DNA from: Lewinella sp050633125
GTDB lineage: Bacteria; Bacteroidota; Bacteroidia; Chitinophagales; Saprospiraceae
Reading direction: 5' to 3'
DNA: 64,000 nucleotides
NCBI RefSeq assembly: GCF_050633125.1
Contig: NZ_JBOEFX010000021.1
Coordinates: 219,986-283,985 of the forward strand
The notes below the pieces were generated by a model, which was not told the DNA's origin, searched no databases, and saw only the letters and a list, made by a program, of their open reading frames with translations. Both the position numbers and the translations under genes were made by a program. Shown here in pieces: positions 10,101-17,646 of the stretch. Within the stretch, counting starts at the first letter, position 1; each line of letters starts with the position of its first letter.

Positions 10101-11742
10101 AGACAGCCTGGGGCAGGCAGTGCTACCTCGTTCTTTGGCTTTGTTGGATAAAGCGTATGTCAGCGACAGTGTCGCTCTTGATGTGTGGCATGCACGCGGT
10201 GTGGTGCATTATTATGCTGGTAGCCCTGAGGATTCGAGTTTGTATTATTATCGTTTACTTGATTCGTTGGATTACTTTTCAAACATTGGATATACCCCCA
10301 GTTTGGAAACTTTATTGGGGAGGGAACGATCGAGGATAGTAGCCGTTAAATTCACTGACCTTAGAAATGAGGTTTTGCAGGTAAACGTCGAGTATTATTT
10401 AGATCGTAGCGTTGATCGGGAGGCCGAAATTGTTCTGGAGCCTCTTGGAGAAGGCAACCAGCCGTCGGCACAAACGCAGGCAATTAGTCCAGGATCCGGT
10501 TCGCTTATTTTCCGACTGGAACCTCCTTCGTCTTCGCCGGGTAAGATGAGTAGCCTGCGCTTACAGATGCGTCGCATAAAAGAAACGACGATCATTGATA
10601 AGAAAGAAGAAGCTTATACTCACGATTGGCAGGCGCCACCACAGCAGCAAAGAGCACCTCAACAACCGCCAGCGCCAAAAGCAAAACGCTTTGAATTGCG
10701 CGGACAACTATTGGATGCCACAACACAGGAACCGATTGCTGGTAAGCCTATAGAGCTAAAAGAACAACCGAATTTGGCGAGCCAAAGGTTACTTACCTTC
10801 AACGGGGAAACAGACTTCTACGGCGAGTTTATCCTACGAGGAGATTTAGAGCGTACAGCTAGTACCTTTATCCTGGAGGTTAAAGTTGATGGCTATAAAA
10901 CGTATAACAAGACCTTCCAATCTGGTGATGAATTACTAAAAACCAATCCGCTTCAGTTAGCGCCCATCCTCTTAGAAAAGAACATCGCCCGTCCCCGTAT
11001 GGAACTCGTCAGCGGTGGCGGCTTCGAAATGGGCAACGGAGAAAAAGGAGCGTATGAAGACGAGCGCCCGGCCCACGAAGTGATTGTTGGCAACTATTAC
11101 CTTGGTACGCGTGAGGTTACTTTCGCCGAATACGATCTTTTCTGTGACCTCACAGTAAGGATTAAGCCTGATGACGAAGGTTGGGGCCGAGGACAACGAC
11201 CAGTTATTAACATCAGCTGGGTGGATGCTGCCGCTTATTGCAACTGGCTCAGTGAGCAACACGGCTATTCGCCTGTTTATAACATTGAGCAGCAGAAAGG
11301 AGGAAGGGTTACTATTCGCAGTACTAGAGGCGGTACACCCGATGGCTATCGGCTACCTACCGAAGCCGAATGGGAATACGCTGCCCGTGGTGGTATCATG
11401 GGTGATAAAAGTGAACGCTATGCCGGCAGTAATAATCTGGAAGAAGTAGGCTGGTATGAAGCCAATAGCAAAAACCAAACCCAACCTGTAGGGCAATTAC
11501 AACCCAACAATGCAGGCATGTACGATATGAGTGGCAATGTATGGGAATGGTGTTACGATTGGTATGGCGGCTATCCAAGTAGCCAGCAGAGAGGCCCCAT
11601 TGGCCCAGATACCGGGTCGCATAGGATCATTCGCGGTGGTGCCTGGTTACAGTCTGCTAATGATTGCCGGGTGACTACTCGCCAATATCGGCGTCCGGAA
11701 GAAAAGACGGTTTATATTGGTTTCCGCTTGGCGCGGAACTAA
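7165..11742 (+). CDS. Giant membrane protein: MoxR-partner N-domain, PKD, vWA-like, TPR-like, FGE-sulfatase domain
   Basis: A 1525-residue multidomain protein. Residues 10-85 look like the helical N-domain of MoxR-partner vWA/SAV_2336-type proteins, ending in a FDQYYRE-like motif. TM1 is at about 99-118. Residues 125-345 form an outer region with a PKD-like WEFGDGT motif near 277. TM2 is at about 350-372. Residues 375-620 contain a degenerate vWA-like core in which the MIDAS-like strand reads YLCLIDEQSRASH rather than DxSxS. A helical part runs to 840, and TM3 is at about 847-863. TPR-like helices follow (905-1050), then a Pro/Gln linker, a carboxypeptidase-regulatory-like beta domain (about 1175-1270) and an FGE-sulfatase/SUMF1-like fold (about 1275-1525; RPAHEV, GYRLPTEAEWEYAARGG, MSGNVWEWCYDW, RIIRGGAW, GFRLARN). 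The predicted topology puts the PKD and FGE parts outside and the vWA-like part inside. It follows the MoxR gene by six bases. Many FGE-fold proteins are non-catalytic binders, so enzymatic activity is uncertain. Confidence 0.85.
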   Translation: MADLKAHIDTFPLEHLFQRLTLAGFHLSPGDRLRALRVLGGPGKAYLRKPEQLKALLAPVLVRSEAEQLKFYEIFDQYYREVSAPLELEEVPVRENDWWRWLLILPLLGGLWYAYYALTQQKPGHEKLSVYIDGPDFGVPGDTILLKNLSRYSGDSSALSWRWSYVNLATQQEEAFDTNQFDWPLIVPTLDSGSYLREIRLDVYHPAEDTAYQAALPFTVLCPETPAVTGISGPQQLEVGQQVDFRALFEEGATNIISTTDGDEGLTGQALNWVFTWEFGDGTQEEGTYMMQHEYAQNGQYRVRLTVRDTTAKGFCVTSQSLEVKVGKDQAFLPLFELRKDKLSVLATWGWGFYVILALLGISLLYYWLRWLIRRKKPLTPKQQEDARDEAFLARFAHSDKAPYFIPLRNQSSTITFSPVLLRLADALRLRQEGLRKEIDVTRTLQATIDRGGFPEVRFRFATQPSEYLCLIDEQSRASHLGELFKYLAHNLGAQDVHLEVYYYRKHLSQFWNAYFPKGRTLDQLQRAYPNHRLLVFGDLHELIDPHASGQPRLRLAAASVLRQWPLRLLLTPVPPVSWSYREKLLARIFNVFAADDAGLSAAAQHIENDEELLPNGAAFDRWQNRQQDQRKDADTEHRNWRRWRFIKAYLGAYDDELVRWFKALAVFPIPSWEMTIAIGKALGIDVTYDKLLQLARIPVLQSDRFDERLRRELMKELNETDEQRARAAVQAELSAVKAISEGSHAHRDLETALAIQDFALAPDDDDHRETLRFLLRRNLLTPAQEADLDRVAKRETEAAQQPMSKVATKMAPQAKSVRDWLEEDVDYELDAATPEKPADRKDLKRALWLTAAYVVLLLLGWKFGATDTLYQLAFAEKPEQRAQRSGKPLRNYILVKETAVIDSAIIYNNQGVEQAQIGEDRDTLAATYFEQALDAANNLIHGNGETFNGQTVSYSLANANLGRLYFNAAAANLNAYLQDSLGQAVLPRSLALLDKAYVSDSVALDVWHARGVVHYYAGSPEDSSLYYYRLLDSLDYFSNIGYTPSLETLLGRERSRIVAVKFTDLRNEVLQVNVEYYLDRSVDREAEIVLEPLGEGNQPSAQTQAISPGSGSLIFRLEPPSSSPGKMSSLRLQMRRIKETTIIDKKEEAYTHDWQAPPQQQRAPQQPPAPKAKRFELRGQLLDATTQEPIAGKPIELKEQPNLASQRLLTFNGETDFYGEFILRGDLERTASTFILEVKVDGYKTYNKTFQSGDELLKTNPLQLAPILLEKNIARPRMELVSGGGFEMGNGEKGAYEDERPAHEVIVGNYYLGTREVTFAEYDLFCDLTVRIKPDDEGWGRGQRPVINISWVDAAAYCNWLSEQHGYSPVYNIEQQKGGRVTIRSTRGGTPDGYRLPTEAEWEYAARGGIMGDKSERYAGSNNLEEVGWYEANSKNQTQPVGQLQPNNAGMYDMSGNVWEWCYDWYGGYPSSQQRGPIGPDTGSHRIIRGGAWLQSANDCRVTTRQYRRPEEKTVYIGFRLARN

Positions 11743-11747
11743 GCTGT

Positions 11748-12602
11748 CTAATACCCTCGCAAATCCGAATACTGCCCCAGCGCAATAACCTCCCAGGCGT
11801 CCAGGACATGTAGTACTTCGGCTTGGTTTTGGGAAGCAATAGCTATCAATGCGTGATCGCGTGGAGTGTCTTCTTGTTCATGAGGCAGGATAGAGCGACC
11901 ATAATATTCCGGGAAAGCCTGCGGATTATCAATAACCATACCTCGGGCGGCATTGGACCAGATTTCGAATCCCAACCGAGCATCATAACACAAGCGTTCC
12001 AATTGCTGGATTTGCTTGGCCGAAGCATCGTGAATCAAACAAGAATAAGTGCGGTAGTGAGATGTTTTGAAAACACCCATTTCGGCGTAAACGGGCACGC
12101 GCTTGCGCGCTACGATATGGTGACCGATGGGTTTGCGTTCGTACAGTACTTCATCGCGAAAGCGAAAACCTGAAGCAGGATGAGGGATGCTGAGAATCTT
12201 GGCTCGTGCCGGATCAATCGCCGACATCCACAAGATTTCAAAGGTACCATCGTAGGTCAGGCGTAATCCTTCTGGTGTGTTGGGGAGTTCACTCAACCCA
12301 AATTTTGACCAGACATTGCGGGCGATACGCGTTTTTTTAAGCGCCGTAGCCGCAATACCCAAGCACCACCAGCCTTCTCGCAAATCAGGAAGAAAAGCGA
12401 TGGTTTTTTTAAAATAGTAAAAGGAGGGCTTCCATTCACGGCGTTGGTGATAGATGCGCGCCAAAGCCAGATAAGGAGGATGCCAATCGGGTACCAGCTT
12501 GATGATACGCTTGTGTAGCTTGACGGCGTGGTATACGTCGCCCAGTTTCCAGTAGCGTTCTGCTTCTTCAAATAGTTGCTGATGATCCGGTGGTATGTAC
12601 AT
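11748..12602 (-). CDS. TPR-repeat protein of unknown function
   Basis: A 284-residue soluble protein. Residues 8-115 form about three TPR-like helix pairs (AERYWKLGDVYHAVKLHKRI, LALARIYHQRREWKPSFYYF, WWCLGIAATALKKTRIARNV). The C-terminal 160 residues form an alpha/beta domain I do not recognise. It ends five bases from the stop of the giant FGE protein on the other strand, so it is convergent with that cluster. A TTG-N20-TAATTTTG promoter lies upstream. A role with the neighbouring locus cannot be inferred from a convergent position. Confidence 0.75.
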   Translation of the reverse strand: MYIPPDHQQLFEEAERYWKLGDVYHAVKLHKRIIKLVPDWHPPYLALARIYHQRREWKPSFYYFKKTIAFLPDLREGWWCLGIAATALKKTRIARNVWSKFGLSELPNTPEGLRLTYDGTFEILWMSAIDPARAKILSIPHPASGFRFRDEVLYERKPIGHHIVARKRVPVYAEMGVFKTSHYRTYSCLIHDASAKQIQQLERLCYDARLGFEIWSNAARGMVIDNPQAFPEYYGRSILPHEQEDTPRDHALIAIASQNQAEVLHVLDAWEVIALGQYSDLRGY

Positions 12603-12669
12603 AAATCGGTCCCCTCTGCTCGTTGATAGTTGGATACAAAAAACGTTATAGTATTGCTTCTTGTTGCGA

Positions 12670-12700
12670 CAAAATTAAGGGGTGAAAGGCTAATGTGCAA
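12670..12700 (-). promoter_or_regulatory. Bacteroidota-type promoter for the TPR gene
   Basis: On the minus strand, TTG (12698-12700) is followed after 20 bases by TAATTTTG (12670-12677), which matches the TAnnTTTG -7 consensus. It would give a leader of roughly 60 nt before the start at 12602. Confidence 0.6.
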
Positions 12701-12853
12701 GGATATTAACGTTGTTTAGCCCATCGTCCGACGAAATTGAGTTTTTTATACCCAATTGGCCGAATTACTAAAAAGCACGGTGTCGCAGCTCATCCGTCGC
12801 GCAGGAATTCAAAAAAATCCCTACCTTTCAAAGGTAAAAATCAGACTTCAGCA

Positions 12854-13993
12854 ATGACATCACCATCGGTCATCATTATTGGCGCCGGGCCCGCCGGATT
12901 GGCATCGGCAGGCCAGCTTCGGGAGAAAGGAATTTCTTTTATTATTCTGGAAAAAGGCCAGGGAGTCGCCCAGTCTTGGCGTGACCACTACGACCGGTTG
13001 CACCTGCATACTGTGAAGGAGTTGTCTCACTTGCCGGGCGAGGATTTTTCCGACGATTATGACCGCTACGTTCATAAGACCGACCTCGTGCGTTATTACG
13101 AGGAGTATGCCGCAAAAAGAGACATCAAGCCGCTGTTTGACAAGACGGTCGTAGATATTGAAAAAACAGGCGAGCTGTGGCAGGTGGTGTGCGAAGATGG
13201 CAGCAGCTACGAAGCACCTGCCGTGATTATCAGTGCAGGAATGAATCGGGTTCCTTTTAGGCCTCATTATCAAAACGAGGAAGACTTTACGGGAGAAATT
13301 CTCCACAGCCACGATTATCAAAACCCTGCGCCTTACCAAGGCAAGCGGGTATTGGTCGTAGGCATGGGTAACAGCGGTGCCGAGATAGCGCTAGATCTCT
13401 GTGAACACGGGGTAGAAACTGCTATTAGTGTTCGTGGCCCGGTAAACATTGTACCTCGGGAGGTTTTAGGAAATCCTACACAGGTGACTGCTCTGAAGAT
13501 AGGCAAACTACCTCATTGGTTAGGCGATGCGCTGGGCCTGTTGGTACGTAAATTTACCGTGGGCGACTTGCCTAAATACGGCATTGAACTCCCCGCAATT
13601 TCCCCAGCCAAACAACTCAGAGAAACCGGCCAAACACCAGTAATCGACCTGGGAACACTGGATTATATCCGCTCTGGAGAACTCAAAGTACTGCCAGGAA
13701 TCGAAGAGTACACCATCAATAGCATTGTGTTCTCCAATGGTGAAGAACAGCGTTTTGATACTGTCATTTTGGCCACCGGCTTCCGCGCCTCCCTCAATGA
13801 ATGGCTGCATCTGGACAATGAACATTTCGATCAGCGGCAACTACCCCGCAAGCCCGTCGGAAGTGGGCCTTATGCAGGCTTGTATTTTCTGGGCTACAAC
13901 AACTACGCCCCTGGTGGCGGCCTGGGCATCATTCGCCAGGATGTATTTCCGATTGTAGAAGCGATTGAGGAACGGATAGCAGTTGGCAACTAA
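12854..13993 (+). CDS. Flavin-containing monooxygenase-like NAD(P)/FAD oxidoreductase
   Basis: A 379-residue FAD-dependent oxidoreductase of the flavin-monooxygenase/YUCCA-like group. An N-terminal FAD-binding Rossmann motif GAGPAGLAS lies at residues 9-17. A second nucleotide-binding motif VVGMGNSGAEIA lies near 170, and the ATGFRAS motif typical of FMO-like enzymes is near 310. It probably uses NADPH and O2 to oxidise a soft nucleophile; the substrate is unknown. I take the ATG at 12854 because the beta-alpha-beta fold begins within eight residues of it. An upstream in-frame ATG at 12737 would add 39 basic residues unlike the family. Confidence 0.88.
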   Translation: MTSPSVIIIGAGPAGLASAGQLREKGISFIILEKGQGVAQSWRDHYDRLHLHTVKELSHLPGEDFSDDYDRYVHKTDLVRYYEEYAAKRDIKPLFDKTVVDIEKTGELWQVVCEDGSSYEAPAVIISAGMNRVPFRPHYQNEEDFTGEILHSHDYQNPAPYQGKRVLVVGMGNSGAEIALDLCEHGVETAISVRGPVNIVPREVLGNPTQVTALKIGKLPHWLGDALGLLVRKFTVGDLPKYGIELPAISPAKQLRETGQTPVIDLGTLDYIRSGELKVLPGIEEYTINSIVFSNGEEQRFDTVILATGFRASLNEWLHLDNEHFDQRQLPRKPVGSGPYAGLYFLGYNNYAPGGGLGIIRQDVFPIVEAIEERIAVGN

Positions 13994-14082
13994 CTCCCAC
14001 TAACTACCTGGCCAACAAATAAGTAAACCTGCTAATCAGTACCCTTTAATTTACTTTAAGGCAATTATTTTTTTATATTTAT

Positions 14083-14108
14083 ATCTGGTCAACCAATCTG
14101 GTGCACTA
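14083..14108. promoter_or_regulatory. Tandem TGGTnnACCA-like operator upstream of the PL6 gene
   Basis: Two abutting 13-bp units, ATCTGGTCAACCA (14083-14095) and ATCTGGTGCACTA (14096-14108), lie about 55 bp before the lyase start. The first contains TGGTNNACCA, the palindrome bound by GntR-family uronate regulators of the UxuR/ExuR type. A role in alginate-dependent regulation is inferred; no regulator gene lies nearby. Confidence 0.45.
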
Positions 14109-14160
14109 GTCTTGACTTCAAGTTAATTCTTAACAGATCAAATATAAATTTTGAAAAAAA

Positions 14161-16752
14161 ATGAAAAACGCCTACGCTTTAAAGACTCAGATGTTTTTTA
14201 CAACATTGATGTTATTGCTGTTTTCTGTTCCTATATTCTCTCAAACCACCTATAACATTACGGACCCAGAGGCACTAGAGGATCAGACTTACGTAGCTGG
14301 AGATGAAATTATATTAGCAAATGGTATTTACGATACGGATGAGCGTATAGACTTTATTGGTAATGGAACAGCAGACAATCCTATTGTTTTCAGAGCCGAA
14401 AGCCCAGGAGGGGTTAAGTTTACCGGTGGCTTGCAAATGAATATCGGCGGAGATTATGTTGTTGTAGATGGCTTTCATTGGCAAGGTGGTTATGGCGCAA
14501 GCAATTTTATCCAATTTAGAAATGGTACTGATTATGCTAATTATAGTACCATCCAAAATTGTGCTATTGATGGTCTAGCAATACACCCAGATGATGTGGC
14601 GGATGATATGGAGAATAATTCGATTACAAAACACAGGTGGATTGTATTGTACGGAACCTATAACACCGTTATCAACTGCTCCTTCATGAATAAGGCAAGT
14701 GCAGGAGCTTTAATTTTAGCAGAATATGCATACAATGCTGAAGAAGATGCTTGTGCAACTGTTGGCCATACTATTACTAATAATTATTTCTATAACTATG
14801 AAAAAATTGATGCATCCCTAAGTAATGCTGGCGATAGTGAAACGATACGGATAGGTACAAGTGAGTATCAAAATGTCAATAGTAATGTAACCGTTAGTAA
14901 CAATTATTTTGTTGAAGCTGACGGTGAAAATGAAATCATCACGAATAAGAGTAAAGGTAACATCTATACGAATAACACTTTTAGAAGATGTAGAGGGTCT
15001 TTGGTACTACGTCATGGTTCTAATGCTACTGTTGATGGAAATTACTTTTTGGGCGAAGATGTAGATGGTACTGGCGGTATTAGAATTACAGACAGTGACC
15101 ACACCATTACTAATAATTATATTCAAGATTGTATTACCGTCATCAGCCAAGCTAAATGGAATAATGGTGTAACATTTTTAGGAGGTGGCGATGACGCTGC
15201 CGTTGCTTGTACTTCTACAGATGTTTCAAACGGCTATCAGCAATCTGAAAACATTAACCTTTCTAACAACTCGATTGTAAATACCAATGCGCCGTTATTT
15301 TATAATACAGACAAAGGATCAACCGATCCAACAGGAACCGTTTCAAATAACTTAATTTATTTTGCTGCTGGTGACCCAAATATATCCGACGTTATTACGG
15401 GTGATACGCCTACTTCTTATGCTGATCTTGGTACATCACTGACTTACACCGGAAACGTTTATACTGGAAATGATTTAGGGGAAACGAACGCTGGCTTTTC
15501 TTTAGAGGCGGGAATTACGGCTACTGCAAATGGTGAGATTTTTACTTTTTCAGGAACGGGATCTGAAGGAAAAGGTGCTGACATGGGTGCTTATACACCA
15601 ACAACTGATGATATGGTTGGTTACGGCATTGGAGCTTGTTTTTTAGATAATTTAGGCGCCAATATAACTGATGGAGATTGTACGATTATTGTAGGTGAGT
15701 TATTGACTATTAGCAGTTTGCCAACCTTTACTGCTGCTGCATCCAGCGAAGATGTTGTTGTTAATGCTAATGTAAGCTGGACTGCTACTGCCAACGATGC
15801 CTGGATAACCATTGATACTGATTCTGGTACGGGTAATGCAACCGTTTCAGTTATGGTTACTGAAAATACAGAAACAAGTAGCAGAGTGGGTACAGTGACA
15901 TTTACACAAGATGCAGGAGGTAACGATATTGTAAGAACGCTAACGGTTACCCAAGAAGGTGTAGATATAACAGACCTGTATGACCTTATCAATATAGGTA
16001 CAGGGGCACCTGGCGATAAGGTTACCGTGCATTCTTTTTCAAAAGAAGAAGTAAACGGCGTTGATAAATTTAATTATGCAAAAAACACTTTAGATAAAGA
16101 CAATAGCACCGTTTGGGCTGCCGATGATGATGCTATTGTAGCAGGAGACTACAAGGGTGATGGAGAATATATTATTTATGATTTAAGCAGTAGTCATTAC
16201 ATTGATTTTATTCAGTTTACGACCACCAATAAATCAGACGCTTTTGGGTTTCAAATTTTGGTGTCGACTACAGGGACAGATGCTTCAGATTTCTCACTAA
16301 TCCTACCAACTTCAGGAGATTTGATATTAACAGCAACCAATACAACCGATTTCAATCAATATGAAGTCAGTACAGCAGAGGCGCGTTATGTGAAATTAAT
16401 AGGTTATGGCAGATTTAATAGTGATGGAGATACCAGAACAAGCGTATGGAGTGCCGTTGGTGAAATTGAATTTTATGGTAGCGAAATAGTTTCTACTGAC
16501 GAAATTGAACTTGCCAACAAACCTTTAATCTACCCCGTTCCTGCTAAAGACATATTGCATTTGAAAAATATGAACGGTATTGATTTGATATCTATCTACG
16601 ATATGAATGGTCGAAAAATCATGGATAAAAGCATTACAGGTTCAGGATTAGACGTTGATCTTGATGTTTCTTCCATTCCTAATGGTTCTTACATGATGAC
16701 GCTGAAAGGAGACCAGATCTATCAATCAGAACTATTCATTGTTTTACATTAA
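14161..16752 (+). CDS. Secreted PL6-family alginate/chondroitin lyase with BACON, F5/8C-like and T9SS domains
   Basis: An 863-residue secreted polysaccharide lyase. Residues 1-28 are a signal peptide ending in PIFSQ. Residues 30-500 form a right-handed beta-helix of the PL6 type. Lys263 (ITNKSKG) and Arg284 (LVLRHG) lie 21 residues apart, the spacing of the catalytic pair in PL6 lyases. A BACON domain (about 515-600, SWTATANDAWITID) follows, then a discoidin/F5-8C-like carbohydrate-binding domain (about 605-780), then a type A T9SS sorting domain (about 790-863, LIYPVPAKDILHL). It should cleave alginate or a related uronan by beta-elimination outside the cell. The gene is visibly more AT-rich than its neighbours and has no SusC/SusD or transporter partners here, which suggests separate acquisition. 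Confidence 0.88.
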   Translation: MKNAYALKTQMFFTTLMLLLFSVPIFSQTTYNITDPEALEDQTYVAGDEIILANGIYDTDERIDFIGNGTADNPIVFRAESPGGVKFTGGLQMNIGGDYVVVDGFHWQGGYGASNFIQFRNGTDYANYSTIQNCAIDGLAIHPDDVADDMENNSITKHRWIVLYGTYNTVINCSFMNKASAGALILAEYAYNAEEDACATVGHTITNNYFYNYEKIDASLSNAGDSETIRIGTSEYQNVNSNVTVSNNYFVEADGENEIITNKSKGNIYTNNTFRRCRGSLVLRHGSNATVDGNYFLGEDVDGTGGIRITDSDHTITNNYIQDCITVISQAKWNNGVTFLGGGDDAAVACTSTDVSNGYQQSENINLSNNSIVNTNAPLFYNTDKGSTDPTGTVSNNLIYFAAGDPNISDVITGDTPTSYADLGTSLTYTGNVYTGNDLGETNAGFSLEAGITATANGEIFTFSGTGSEGKGADMGAYTPTTDDMVGYGIGACFLDNLGANITDGDCTIIVGELLTISSLPTFTAAASSEDVVVNANVSWTATANDAWITIDTDSGTGNATVSVMVTENTETSSRVGTVTFTQDAGGNDIVRTLTVTQEGVDITDLYDLINIGTGAPGDKVTVHSFSKEEVNGVDKFNYAKNTLDKDNSTVWAADDDAIVAGDYKGDGEYIIYDLSSSHYIDFIQFTTTNKSDAFGFQILVSTTGTDASDFSLILPTSGDLILTATNTTDFNQYEVSTAEARYVKLIGYGRFNSDGDTRTSVWSAVGEIEFYGSEIVSTDEIELANKPLIYPVPAKDILHLKNMNGIDLISIYDMNGRKIMDKSITGSGLDVDLDVSSIPNGSYMMTLKGDQIYQSELFIVLH

Positions 16753-16927
16753 AAAAACAGGCTCTTAACTACTCGCTATGCAATGAAGGAGCATGGCGCG
16801 TAGCTAGTGTCTTGACGATATGCCCGATGGTGTTTCATTTAAATGAGTTTATTTCTCGTATCTTTAGATGAGCAAAATATTGATTGGAAGGTAGTTGTGT
16901 GTGTTACAGTAACTAAACGTTCGGATT

Positions 16928-17593
16928 ATGAAATGGGCATATAGTATTCAGCAAAAAATAAAAGCGGCGGTATTACTCGCTATCGTTTGTGTCATCGTAC
17001 TCGTTACCAACCTGTTGGGTAGATGGCAGATGGATAAGCTGAGCGATTCATTTTCTTCTGTATATAAAGATCGCTTGGTCGTCGAGAGCTATATATACCT
17101 GATCTCTGACCACTTATACCAAAAGAAGTTGACGATTGACCATTGCGCTGAATTAGCTGATTCCGACCTCCGCTCAGAAATTGGCGATCACAATACGGCT
17201 ATTAGTCAGTTGCTGTTATCCTATGAGAAAACACTACTCACGGAAGAAGAAGAAGCTTGTTTTTTGGGGTTCAAAGCTAATGTTGCCGCCTTGGAGGGGC
17301 TTGAGGATCAATACTTACAACTCTCTTCCGAGGAGGCCGAATACACTGCTGTTCTCAACTTGCTCAATGAGCATTTTGATCTGGCTTCTGCCAACCTCCG
17401 GCAGCTTTCCCTTATTCAGATCAAGGAGGGCAAAATGCTCAATGATCAGTCTCAACGTATCGCTAAAGGTTCCTATATCGTTACTAGTTTTGAAATGGTC
17501 ATACTCATTTGTATCGCGATCATCTTGCAGATGCTCGTGCTAGCCAGCCGACCAGCCATTTCTCAAAAGTGGCAGAAAGGAAGCTTGAATTAG
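16928..17593 (+). CDS. Membrane-anchored four-helix-bundle sensor-like protein without output domain
   Basis: A 221-residue protein with a TM helix at residues 12-30, a predicted periplasmic helical region of about 150 residues and a second TM helix near 187-207, then a 14-residue basic tail. This is the plan of a 4HB_MCP sensor, but the HAMP, methyl-accepting or kinase domain that normally follows the second helix is absent. There is no frameshifted continuation before the convergent RlmI-like gene 53 bp downstream. It could be a regulatory decoy, a subunit of a split receptor or a stand-alone ligand binder. Confidence 0.7.
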   Translation: MKWAYSIQQKIKAAVLLAIVCVIVLVTNLLGRWQMDKLSDSFSSVYKDRLVVESYIYLISDHLYQKKLTIDHCAELADSDLRSEIGDHNTAISQLLLSYEKTLLTEEEEACFLGFKANVAALEGLEDQYLQLSSEEAEYTAVLNLLNEHFDLASANLRQLSLIQIKEGKMLNDQSQRIAKGSYIVTSFEMVILICIAIILQMLVLASRPAISQKWQKGSLN

Positions 17594-17646
17594 CCTTGTA
17601 TTAAAGCCACCGCGCTTAACTCAACTGGGGCAGTATCTCTAAGGAG

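Noticed and set aside
12737..12853. An upstream in-frame start for the flavin monooxygenase
   Set aside because: The extra 39 basic residues lie before the Rossmann fold and are unlike a signal peptide or any family extension.
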